NCBI RefSeq assembly: GCF_000986785.1 | Contig: NZ_LAYY01000017.1 | Coordinates: 1 to 64,000 of the forward strand | Length of the DNA stretch: 64,000 nt | From: Mesobacillus campisalis | GTDB taxonomy: Bacteria; Bacillota; Bacilli; Bacillales; Cytobacillaceae | Direction of reading: 5' to 3' | In this document: piece by piece, positions 7,332-15,096 of the stretch | Layout: each line of letters starts with the position of its first letter | How positions within the stretch are numbered: the stretch's first letter is position 1 | Made by a program: the position numbers and the translations under genes | Notes under the pieces: generated by a model | Told to the model about the DNA's origin: nothing | Seen by the model: only the letters and a program-made list of their open reading frames with translations | Database searches by the model: none

Positions 7332-8219
7332 ATGTACAATATTAAAGCCATCTCAAAGATACTGGATATGCCGACTGTTACCATCCGGTCATGGGAAACC
7401 CGCTACAACGCGATCACTCCAATACGCACCGAGGCGGGACACAGGGTATATACCGAGGAGCATCTGCACGATTTAAAATGGTTAAAAAAACAGGTTCAAG
7501 ATAAAGGAATTGCAATCAGCCAGGCTGTCAAGCTTTTGCACGCCAAGAAGGAGCAGGCGGAGGAAGAAATGGCTGCCGATGGTGTGGAACAGCCTTATGA
7601 AACCCAGATAAAGGATTTATTAACAGCCGTGCATGATTTGGATGCTGAACGGTGCAACTTCCTTCTCGATTTATATTTTTCACAATTCCCCCATAAAACC
7701 GTCTTTTTTTCCATTCTTGTACCGCTCATGTATAAGGTGGGAGAGGAATGGGAAAAAGGGTCTCTGTATGTTGCCAAGGAGCATATGATCAGCAATATCG
7801 TCATGCAGAGGGCAATGAAATTTTTCAGCATTTTTCAGCCACAGCCTGGTCTGCCAAAAGTAATGGCCATCTGTCCGGAAGGTGAACAGCATCAACTTGG
7901 GCTGATTATGTTTGTGCTGTTTTTAAAAGAAAAGCATTATCCAGTCTATTATATTGGTGCCAACACACCTCTTCAGGGTCTTGGTGAACTAATCCGGGAT
8001 AAAGACATCGACATATTGGCCATTTCCACAACCAGTAAAAAAAATGAGACAACCATTAACACATATATAGACACCTTAAGTGAGCAAAACAGCCATCTGA
8101 AATTTCTTGTCGGTGGTTCGGGGGTCCAAAAGAGCAAGGCAGCAGACCCGCGTTGGGACATAGCGCCTGCCGATCAACCCAAGTGGCTGGAAATTTTGTC
8201 TTCGATGATTGATAAATGA
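7332..8219 (+). CDS. MerR-family cobalamin-binding regulator (CarH/LitR-like photoreceptor)
   Basis: 295 aa from an ATG with AAGGG upstream. Residues 1-70 form a MerR-type winged helix (PTVTIRSWETRYNAI, AGHRVY). Residues about 95-170 form the four-helix cap with W140, nine residues, then E150-H151, the Wx9EH signature of adenosylcobalamin photoreceptors. Residues about 175-295 are the B12-binding fold with E185-x-H187-x-x-G190, whose His would ligate cobalt. In the CarH/LitR family the dark, AdoCbl-bound tetramer represses DNA and light breaks it apart. Its targets may include its own promoter and the neighbouring desaturase or ABC genes (inference). A second Wx9EH protein, without DNA-binding domain, is at 60776. 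Confidence 0.9.
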   Translation: MYNIKAISKILDMPTVTIRSWETRYNAITPIRTEAGHRVYTEEHLHDLKWLKKQVQDKGIAISQAVKLLHAKKEQAEEEMAADGVEQPYETQIKDLLTAVHDLDAERCNFLLDLYFSQFPHKTVFFSILVPLMYKVGEEWEKGSLYVAKEHMISNIVMQRAMKFFSIFQPQPGLPKVMAICPEGEQHQLGLIMFVLFLKEKHYPVYYIGANTPLQGLGELIRDKDIDILAISTTSKKNETTINTYIDTLSEQNSHLKFLVGGSGVQKSKAADPRWDIAPADQPKWLEILSSMIDK

Positions 8220-8348
8220 TGCTACCGATTGGACAGGGCAGGTGCACAAAAAGATGGCTTTTTGGCTTTTTAATTGCTATTTCCTTCAAAAATTTATATA
8301 TTTATTATACAAAACTTATATATCTATCAACCTGAAGGAAGTGGAAAC

Positions 8349-9416
8349 ATGTTTCTGGCTTGGAATGAGATGAAGAATAATAAGCTGCGCTTCAGTCTGA
8401 TTGTTGGTGTCCTGACACTGGTATCCTATTTGGTCTTCTTTTTATCCGGTCTCGCAAATGGACTGGAAAACCTCAATAAGGAAGCAGTTGTAAAATGGGA
8501 CGCCGATGGAATCATCCTGACAGAAGAGTCCGACATTAATCTTCCGCAATCAAGCATGAATCCGGATGAGTATGACGGCAACGGGGCAAGCGAGTATGCA
8601 ACCTTAGGGCAGTTCAATGCCATCGCAACCTCCGGGGAGCAAAAATCTCCCGTTGCCATATTTGGAATCTCCGAGGATGAATTCATCATGCCGGATGTAA
8701 CGGAAGGGCGGGCTTTCAAATATACAGGAGAAGTGGTCGCCGACGATTCGCTTAGGGAAGAAGGCTTTCAGATTGGTGACGAACTCAAGCTATCATCGGT
8801 GGATGAAACCTTGACAATAAGCGGTTTTACCGAGGATGCCAGATTCAACGCATCTCCGGTTTTATATGGAAGTTTTGAGACGCTCCAAAAAGTGCGTTTT
8901 GGCGACTCTGCTGAAAACAGGGACTACAAAGTGAATGGCTTTGTTGTCCGGACTGGGAACCTCGATGAAATTGAGGTGGCCGATTCCCTCCAGGTTGTGC
9001 CGACTCAAACCTTTATTGAAGGGATGCCTGGCTATTCGGAGCAGAGCTTGACACTTTCGTTTATGATTTACTTCCTGTTCATCATATCTGCCGTTATCCT
9101 GGCGATTTTCCTGTATGTTTTAACAATACAGAAAATCAGTATTTTTGGAGTCATGAAAGCTCAGGGAGTTTCCAGCGGCTATCTCGCCAAGTCGGTTGTT
9201 GCCCAGACCTTTCTATTGGCATTGGCAGGAACCATAATTGGGTTCGTCCTTACGATTGCCACGGGGTATTTCCTTCCGGCTGCCGTTCCAGTCGCTTTTA
9301 ACTACATGGATATGCTAATCTATGGAGCCGTCCTTGTATTCGTTTCGGTTCTGGGAGCGCTGTTCTCCATCCAGACCATTGTAAAAATCGATCCATTAGA
9401 GGCAATAGGAGGGTAA
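8349..9416 (+). CDS. ABC transporter permease, FtsX/MacB type
   Basis: 355 aa: one membrane helix near 20-40, a large extracytoplasmic domain (about 45-235), then three helices near 240-265, 285-310 and 325-345, the FtsX-like layout. The C-terminus ends KIDPLEAIGG, the usual cytoplasmic tail of this family. ATG at 8349 follows GAAGGAAGTGG; an upstream in-frame extension has no site. It lies three bases before the ATPase gene and must act with it, probably exporting a lipid, peptide or antibiotic. No membrane-fusion partner gene is present. Confidence 0.9.
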   Translation: MFLAWNEMKNNKLRFSLIVGVLTLVSYLVFFLSGLANGLENLNKEAVVKWDADGIILTEESDINLPQSSMNPDEYDGNGASEYATLGQFNAIATSGEQKSPVAIFGISEDEFIMPDVTEGRAFKYTGEVVADDSLREEGFQIGDELKLSSVDETLTISGFTEDARFNASPVLYGSFETLQKVRFGDSAENRDYKVNGFVVRTGNLDEIEVADSLQVVPTQTFIEGMPGYSEQSLTLSFMIYFLFIISAVILAIFLYVLTIQKISIFGVMKAQGVSSGYLAKSVVAQTFLLALAGTIIGFVLTIATGYFLPAAVPVAFNYMDMLIYGAVLVFVSVLGALFSIQTIVKIDPLEAIGG

Positions 9417-9419
9417 GCA

Positions 9420-10127
9420 ATGGCACTTTTGCAATTGATAAATGTCAATAAAGTATTCAAATCCGGCCAAACAGAAATAGAAGCATTAAAGACTACAAGC
9501 TTTGCCGCTGAAGGCGGGGAGCTGATTGCTATCATTGGCCCCTCCGGATCCGGGAAGAGTACATTTCTGACGATTGCGGGCGGTCTCCAGTCTCCCAGCA
9601 ATGGCGAAGTCCTTATAAATGGCCAGGACATCACCCACCTTAAAGAAAAACAGCGGGCATCAATCCGACTGCAGGAAATCGGGTTTGTGCTTCAGTCCTC
9701 CAATCTTGTGCCTTTCCTGAATGTCCAGCAGCAGCTGCAGTTGCTTGATAAGGTGAAAAAAAATAACATGGAAGCTGAAAAACTGAAGGAGTTGTACGAT
9801 TCATTGGGAATTGCCGATTTAATGGGCAGCTTTCCTTCCGACCTGTCAGGGGGACAAAGGCAGCGGGTAGCCATCGCTAAAGCATTATATACGAACCCAA
9901 GCATCATTCTGGCCGATGAACCGACCGCGTCGCTGGATTCGGACCGTGCCTTTGAAGTAATGGAGATGCTTAAGAAAGCTGCGACCAACAACGGCAAAAC
10001 GGTTATTGTTGTCACGCATGACACCAGGCTGATCCAGTACTGCGACAAGGTATATAAAATAACGGATGGACAGCTTAAGCAAGAAGTCAGCAACGCCATG
10101 GAAAGCTCTTCTTTCTCAAATCATTAA
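9420..10127 (+). CDS. ABC transporter ATP-binding protein, MacB/LolD type
   Basis: 235 aa with Walker A GPSGSGKST (about 40-48), Q loop FVLQSSNL, signature LSGGQRQR (about 141-148), Walker B IILADEP followed by TASLD, and the H loop VVTHD. This is the LolD/MacB-type ATPase that pairs with the FtsX-like permease just upstream (start codon three bases past its stop, with AGGAGGG). The pair forms one transcript ended by a strong terminator. Confidence 0.95.
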   Translation: MALLQLINVNKVFKSGQTEIEALKTTSFAAEGGELIAIIGPSGSGKSTFLTIAGGLQSPSNGEVLINGQDITHLKEKQRASIRLQEIGFVLQSSNLVPFLNVQQQLQLLDKVKKNNMEAEKLKELYDSLGIADLMGSFPSDLSGGQRQRVAIAKALYTNPSIILADEPTASLDSDRAFEVMEMLKKAATNNGKTVIVVTHDTRLIQYCDKVYKITDGQLKQEVSNAMESSSFSNH

Positions 10128-10133
10128 TCAACA

Positions 10134-10174
10134 AAAACCCTCCTGCCAGCATCAATGGGCAGGAGGGTTTTTTC
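10134..10174 (+). terminator. terminator of the ABC transporter operon
   Basis: A 14-pair stem (AAAACCCTCCTGCC with its complement) around a ten-base loop, followed by T residues. Confidence 0.94.
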
Positions 10175-10360
10175 TGTTTTTTTCCGCCTTTTTCCTGGTC
10201 AAGACAAAATCAGGACAATATGACCTGCTGAGGATTCTATTTTTGTAAAATATGACTATTAGACTAGTGAAAAATAGTAACTTTCTCACTTATATTTATA
10301 TTCTGAAAATTATAATATTATCTTCGGTAGTTCCAATTTTACTATTTTAGGAGGAATTTT

Positions 10361-11758
10361 ATGAAGAAGAAGCCTTTATTGACACTTACATTAGCGGCCG
10401 GGCTGGCAGTCAGTACACTTGGGGCGCCCGCCATATTCGCAACACCTGTGGAATCGCAGCAAACACAGCCATTCAATGTGTTCGATAAGAAAGTGCTTAA
10501 CCAGATCAATGTGGACAACATTTACAACAATATAGATTATCTTGCGCAGACTCCTCGTGTTGCCGGAACGGAAGCCGAGCAAAATGCGATACGGTTTGTG
10601 AAGGAGAAGTTTGAATCCTATGGATACAAGACTGAACTTCAGGAATTCCAATTCTACGGTTACACCGCTCCAACAACGGTTGAATTGACCATTGATGGCT
10701 ACGAAGGGGAACTGAACCCGCTATCGTTTACATACGGAATGGATGGGAATGTAACAGCTCCACTTGAGTTTGTAGGATTAGGAACAAAAGCTGAATTGGC
10801 AGGGAAGGACTTGACTGGAAAAATTGCCCTTGTCCAGCGCGGCTCTATTTCATTCGCTGACAAGGTACTGAACGCGGCAGAAGCAGGTGCAACAGGAGTC
10901 ATCATCTATAACAATACTGCTGGCGTAATCAACGGTACGCTTGGTGGCCCTGACGAGGATTATGTTCCAGTGGTTTCCGTAACCCAGGAAGTTGGACAAG
11001 CTCTTGTCGAAGCTTTGAAGACAGAAGCAAAAACCGCCACCATCAACATCGAAGGGGCAGAAGGCGGAATGCGCACTTCCCATAACGTCATCGCCACAAA
11101 AGCGCCAACCAATAAAAACAAGGCGACCGGTGGAATCGTCGCACTTGGTGCCCATCATGATTCAGTGGCAGGTGCTCCAGGCGCCAATGACGATGCGTCA
11201 GGAACGGCAATGACGCTTGAGCTTGCGCGTGTCCTGAAGGACATCCCAACGAATACAGAGCTGAGATTTATCACCTTTGGTGCAGAAGAGCTTGGCTTGA
11301 TTGGCTCCCGCTATTATACGAGCCAGCTGTCTGAAGACGAGAAAAACCGCTTCGTCGGCTATTTCAATCTTGACATGGTCGGCAGTCGCGATGCAGGCCA
11401 CCTGGTTATTAATGTTGCCGATGGCCAGCCGAATATTGTATCTGACACTGCACAATCTTCAAGCGCCCGCCTGAATGGCGAGCCAACACCTTTTGAACTT
11501 GGCGGAAGCAGTGACCATGTCCCATTCACCGAAGCGGGTATCGCGGCGGCTTCCTTCATCCATAGGCCGCTTGAGCCTTGGTACCATACTCCTGAGGATA
11601 CGATTGACAAGATCAGCAAAGAAAAGCTTCAGGATGTTGCCGAGATCGTCGGAACAGCCATCTATGAGTTGGTGCGTCCGGAAAACCAGGGACCAAAAGC
11701 CAATAAAGGCAAAGCGCAAAAGCTGCCGCATTTGTACAGCGAACAGCAAGTACAATAA
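10361..11758 (+). CDS. secreted M28-family aminopeptidase with PA domain
   Basis: 465 aa, with RBS AGGAGGAATT before ATG. Residues 1-27 are a signal peptide (KKK, hydrophobic core, cleavage near IFA). A protease-associated domain spans about 125-230. The catalytic M28 domain (about 240-450) shows the two-zinc ligands: His/Asp in GAHHDSVAG, Asp in GANDDASG, Glu pair in GAEELG, Asp in NLDMVGS and His in SSDHVPF. It resembles B. subtilis YwaD, a secreted aminopeptidase that removes N-terminal residues from peptides. It is a single-gene unit. Confidence 0.93.
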   Translation: MKKKPLLTLTLAAGLAVSTLGAPAIFATPVESQQTQPFNVFDKKVLNQINVDNIYNNIDYLAQTPRVAGTEAEQNAIRFVKEKFESYGYKTELQEFQFYGYTAPTTVELTIDGYEGELNPLSFTYGMDGNVTAPLEFVGLGTKAELAGKDLTGKIALVQRGSISFADKVLNAAEAGATGVIIYNNTAGVINGTLGGPDEDYVPVVSVTQEVGQALVEALKTEAKTATINIEGAEGGMRTSHNVIATKAPTNKNKATGGIVALGAHHDSVAGAPGANDDASGTAMTLELARVLKDIPTNTELRFITFGAEELGLIGSRYYTSQLSEDEKNRFVGYFNLDMVGSRDAGHLVINVADGQPNIVSDTAQSSSARLNGEPTPFELGGSSDHVPFTEAGIAAASFIHRPLEPWYHTPEDTIDKISKEKLQDVAEIVGTAIYELVRPENQGPKANKGKAQKLPHLYSEQQVQ

Positions 11759-11766
11759 TCAATACA

Positions 11767-11808
11767 AAAAACGCCAGCCGTTCCTGATAGAAGGATGCTG
11801 GCGTTTTT
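11767..11808 (+). terminator. bidirectional terminator between M28 peptidase and thioredoxin-like genes
   Basis: AAAAACGCCAGC pairs perfectly with GCTGGCGTTTTT (12 pairs) around 18 bases. Either strand ends in a T run, so it can stop both convergent genes. Confidence 0.93.
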
Positions 11809-12138
11809 CTATTCTTCTGCAAAGCCTTCGTAAATCCTGGAAACGTCCTCCCTGAACTTTTCAACCTGTACAATCCGCGCTTCACGCAAATATTCTTTGC
11901 CATTCACATATAGAACAAGTACAGGAACGGTAAAGGCCATCAAGTATCCGGCAATCTCCGGAACCTGTCCAGCATTGACCAAACCTGTTTGGATTTTGGG
12001 GAAATCCTTCATCACTTCCTCAACCTGGGGAAGCAAGCCATGACATACGCTTCAGCTGTCCGTTAGCACATAAATAAAGCTTAAGCTATTGCTGCTGATA
12101 AAGTCTTTCATTTCGTTAAGTGATCTTAGTTCATTCAT
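11809..12138 (-). CDS. thioredoxin-family protein with in-frame TGA at the first active-site Cys (selenoprotein or pseudogene)
   Basis: ATG at 12138 with AGGAGG seven bases upstream opens a frame of 109 residues broken only by TGA at 12052-12054 (codon 29). Context is TDS-TGA-SVCH: Bacillus homologues known to me read CSVC here, so TGA stands exactly where the nucleophilic cysteine belongs, giving UxxC or a nonsense mutation. The rest is a normal small thioredoxin: LPQVEEVM after the motif, the cis-proline loop FTVPVLVL (about 75-82) and GKEYLREAR. No further damage is seen on either side. A hairpin follows at 12012-12036 (GG in its tip). Selenocysteine machinery cannot be checked in this window. 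Confidence 0.75.
12012..12036 (-). promoter_or_regulatory. hairpin downstream of the TGA, SECIS candidate
   Basis: On the minus strand TTGCTTCC and GGAAGTGA pair (with two wobbles), then a C/A mismatch, CA/TG, and a GGT tip. The base lies 15 nt and the GG tip 26 nt after the TGA. Bacterial SECIS hairpins also expose GG at the tip at a similar range, but this could be chance within coding sequence. Confidence 0.3.
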
Positions 12139-12214
12139 TATAAGTCCTCCTCAATAACGGTTTGACGTTTCTTTAATTTGCCCTCACAGGGTTTGAGTAA
12201 ACGTCCTCCGCACC

Positions 12215-12248
12215 AAAAAAGAAGTCCGGGCATCATTACCCGAACTTC
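12215..12248 (-). terminator. terminator of the thrC-symporter operon
   Basis: GAAGTCCGGG and CCCGAACTTC pair (one mismatch) around CATCATTA; on the minus strand six T follow. Confidence 0.88.
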
Positions 12249-12259
12249 CTGCACCTTTA

Positions 12260-13468
12260 TTATGCGCTTTTCGCTAAAGAAGCTTTATTTTCCTGATGTT
12301 GGACGACTACTGCAGCAGATGCATCACCGATCACGTTCGTGCTGGTCCGGAACATATCGAGGATCCGGTCAATCGCCGCAATCAATGCGATGCCCTCAAG
12401 CGGGAGATTGACCGACTGGAGGACCATTGTCAGCATGATTAGTCCGGCGCCGGGAACACCAGCTGCGCCGATTGAAACAACGACAGCCATAAAGGCAATG
12501 GTGACAATTTGCCCCATGGAAAGGTCCACTCCAAAAAACTGGGCAATAAACACGGCCGCCACGCCCTGATAGATGGCGGAGCCGTCCATATTGATCGTGG
12601 ACCCGAGCGGAAGAACAAACGAGCTAACTTCCTTGGAGACCGCAAGATTCTCCTGCGTGTTTTTGATGGTGACGGGTAAAGTCCCGGAACTGCTCGCCGT
12701 GGTAAACGCGACTATCCCGGCCGGGGCGATTCCTTTAATAAAAGCGAGCGGGCTCATTTTACCCAACGTACGGACGGCAATCGAGTAGGTTACGAGCACT
12801 TGCAGCAAACAGCCAATCGCTACCGCCAGGATGACTTTTAACAGTGGCAGGAGAATGTCCAAACCGTAATTGCCAACAATCGGGGCGAGAATTCCGAAAA
12901 TCCCGATTGGAGCCAGTTTCATGATAAAGCCAGTTATTTTATACATCACCTGAGCCAGTGCCTCAAAGAAATCCGCCAGCGGTTTTGCTTTTTCTCCAAC
13001 GGTTGTGATGGCTATTCCGATGGCAATGGCGATAAAGATAATCTGCAAGATATTACCGTTTGTCAGGGACTCGAATGGATTGACTGGAATAAAGTTCAAG
13101 AGAGTTTCCGTAATTCCAGGGGCTTCCGCTTTTTCTGCACTTTCGGTTGGAAGCGCGATATCCACTCCCTTTCCAGGCGAGAGGATAAATCCTGCCGCCA
13201 GACCAATTAAGACGGCGAAAAAGGTGGTCGCCAAAAAATAGACTATCGTTTTTCCGCCTAAAGACAGCAACTTGTTAACATTGTTTAAGCTAGTAATTCC
13301 TGTGATTAAAGAAGCCAGCACCAAAGGAACAACAATGAATTTGATCAATCTCAGGAATAAGTCGCCAAGAGGCTGAACGACAGCGATGCTTGGCCCGAAT
13401 ATCACGCCTAAAATAATGGCGAGAACAAACCCGATGAAGATTTGCGTAAGCATTCCAATCCTTTTCAT
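12260..13468 (-). CDS. dicarboxylate/amino acid:cation symporter (GltT/DctA family)
   Basis: 402 aa, hydrophobic throughout with about eight helices and two re-entrant loops. The family signatures are visible: serine-rich TTASSSGTLPVT (first hairpin loop) and STINMDGSAIY with NMDG in TM7. It should import glutamate, aspartate or C4-dicarboxylates with protons or sodium. ATG follows AAAGGAGGATTGG. The gene starts 12 bases after the threonine synthase stop, so the two share a transcript; aspartate uptake would feed threonine synthesis (inference). Specificity between GltT and DctA types is not resolved. Confidence 0.93.
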   Translation of the reverse strand: MKRIGMLTQIFIGFVLAIILGVIFGPSIAVVQPLGDLFLRLIKFIVVPLVLASLITGITSLNNVNKLLSLGGKTIVYFLATTFFAVLIGLAAGFILSPGKGVDIALPTESAEKAEAPGITETLLNFIPVNPFESLTNGNILQIIFIAIAIGIAITTVGEKAKPLADFFEALAQVMYKITGFIMKLAPIGIFGILAPIVGNYGLDILLPLLKVILAVAIGCLLQVLVTYSIAVRTLGKMSPLAFIKGIAPAGIVAFTTASSSGTLPVTIKNTQENLAVSKEVSSFVLPLGSTINMDGSAIYQGVAAVFIAQFFGVDLSMGQIVTIAFMAVVVSIGAAGVPGAGLIMLTMVLQSVNLPLEGIALIAAIDRILDMFRTSTNVIGDASAAVVVQHQENKASLAKSA

Positions 13469-13480
13469 TCCAATCCTCCT

Positions 13481-14698
13481 TTAGTTTTTGATGGCTTCAC
13501 CAGGCTGCAGCAGCGGCAAATTTTCAATGTCCACGGTTTCCGGGTATTTGATGCCTGCCCCTGTGTTCAGGCAGATGACCGTTTCATCAGCCTTGATCCA
13601 GTCTTTTTCCCGCAGGATCCTGGCTGCAGCAAAGGTTGCCGCTCCTTCAGGGCAAATGAAATTCCCTTCAAACCGGGCAATTTCTTTTTGCGCAGCTGTA
13701 ATATCATTTTCGGAAACCGCAATCGCACATCCATTCGTCGCATAAATGCCTTCAAGGACGAGGAAATCTCCCAATGCCTTGGGCACATTGATGCCAAACG
13801 CGCTTGTTTCGGAGTTCTCCCAAAACTCTGATTCTGTTTTGCCTTCTTCCCAAGCCTTGACTATCGGTGCACAGCCTTCAGCCTGGACGGCAACAAGGCG
13901 GGGGAGCTTATCATCCTTGATCCAGCCGAGCTCTCTCAGTTCGAGAATGGCTTTATAAATGCCGATCAGCCCGACGCCTCCGCCAGTAGGGTAGAGAATG
14001 ACATCAGGAACTTCCCAGTTCATCTGCTCCAGTATTTCATAGCCCATCGTTTTCTTTCCTTCAATGCGATACGGCTCCTTAAGAGTGGAAGCATCATAAA
14101 TGCCTTGTTCTTTTACAAGCTGGCCGACAATTTTGCCAGCATCGCTAATCAAGCCGTTCACAAGGTGGAGATCGCCTCCGGATACGGCCACTTCTTTACG
14201 GGTGATGGTTGGTGCGTCAACTGGCATCACAATCGTTGCCTTGATCCCTGCCCGCGCAGAGTATAAAGCCCAGGCAGCACCGGCGTTTCCGTTTGTAGGC
14301 ATGGCAAGCTGTTTAACGCCAATTTCCTTTGCTTTAGAGATGCCTACGCTTGCTCCTCTGGTCTTAAATGAACCCGTGGGGATGATGCCTTCGTCTTTTA
14401 TAAACAAATTTGGAACATCGATGTGTTGGCCCAGCTTTTCCATTTGGACAAAAGGGGTCATGCCCTCTCCCAGTGTGACTACATTGCCGGGGTTTTTAAC
14501 CGGCAGGACTTCATGGTAGCGCCAGAGACTGTTTTCGCGGCTGGCCAGTGTTTCTTTTGTGAAATTTGCTTTTGCTTCCTCAAGATTATAGCGGACCAGC
14601 AATGGGGATCCGCAATGGCAAAGCTGCTGCACCTCGTCCGGTGAATACTCTTCATGGCATTTGGGACATTCAAGATGGGTCAGATAACTGAAGGACAT
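13481..14698 (-). CDS. thrC: threonine synthase with N-terminal zinc ribbon
   Basis: 405 aa PLP enzyme converting O-phosphohomoserine to threonine. Residues 11-29 hold four cysteines (CPKC and CHCG) of a zinc ribbon absent from the 350-aa B. subtilis ThrC. The PLP lysine is in GSFKTRG (K112), the substrate loop in MPTNGNAGAA and the phosphate-binding glycine loop in YPTGGGVG. ATG at 14698 follows ATAGGAGG. The extra domain is typical of long, archaeal-like threonine synthases, which often coexist with the short one. A related function such as another beta-replacement is possible but less likely. Confidence 0.88.
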   Translation of the reverse strand: MSFSYLTHLECPKCHEEYSPDEVQQLCHCGSPLLVRYNLEEAKANFTKETLASRENSLWRYHEVLPVKNPGNVVTLGEGMTPFVQMEKLGQHIDVPNLFIKDEGIIPTGSFKTRGASVGISKAKEIGVKQLAMPTNGNAGAAWALYSARAGIKATIVMPVDAPTITRKEVAVSGGDLHLVNGLISDAGKIVGQLVKEQGIYDASTLKEPYRIEGKKTMGYEILEQMNWEVPDVILYPTGGGVGLIGIYKAILELRELGWIKDDKLPRLVAVQAEGCAPIVKAWEEGKTESEFWENSETSAFGINVPKALGDFLVLEGIYATNGCAIAVSENDITAAQKEIARFEGNFICPEGAATFAAARILREKDWIKADETVICLNTGAGIKYPETVDIENLPLLQPGEAIKN

Positions 14699-15096
14699 AC
14701 AATAACCTCCTATAATATGAATATATTTTTTGGACAAAACCAAATATGTATCCTTTCTCCCCACGGGGGCTGAGTCTATCGTTGGCTCATCCCATGTTCG
14801 GTGTCTGTCATTGCCTTCGGTTTTCCGATCAGCGGTATTTGGCAGTTCCTTCTATTCAATAAGGTTAATATTAGTATTCCTACTTGTCAACTAGGCTTTG
14901 TCGCCGAAGGACTTAAATCAGGTGCATTAATGATGCTTCCTATAAGCAGATTGCCAATTACTGCTGGGATGGCGCTCCCGGAAGCCGCAGAGAGCAGGGC
15001 CTTGCAAACGAGAATTGTCCATATTTATCCAATTAGTATTTACCTATTGGTGTTTTTGGTGTAAAATTACACTATAACGAGGAAGGTGGAATAAAA
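14699..15096. other. 398-base intergenic region with no recognised gene
   Basis: Upstream of thrC on the minus strand and of the gene at 15097 on the plus strand. Both strands have long open but unconvincing frames; the plus-strand one (14801-15064) lacks a good site and its peptide matches nothing I know. The minus frame is broken by stops. CCCC/GGGG pair around 14762. I looked for T-box, SAM, lysine and glycine riboswitch cores and found none. GAGGAAGGTGG at 15081-15091 is the site of the next gene. Confidence 0.5.

Noticed and set aside
14801-15064. 87-codon frame starting with GTG upstream of the PstS-like gene
   Set aside because: No convincing ribosome site, no recognisable family and it ends just before the real gene's site; kept as an unexplained region.
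14699-15096. T-box or SAM/lysine riboswitch for thrC
   Set aside because: None of the conserved cores (for example AGGGTGG-ACCGCG of T boxes) is present on the minus strand.
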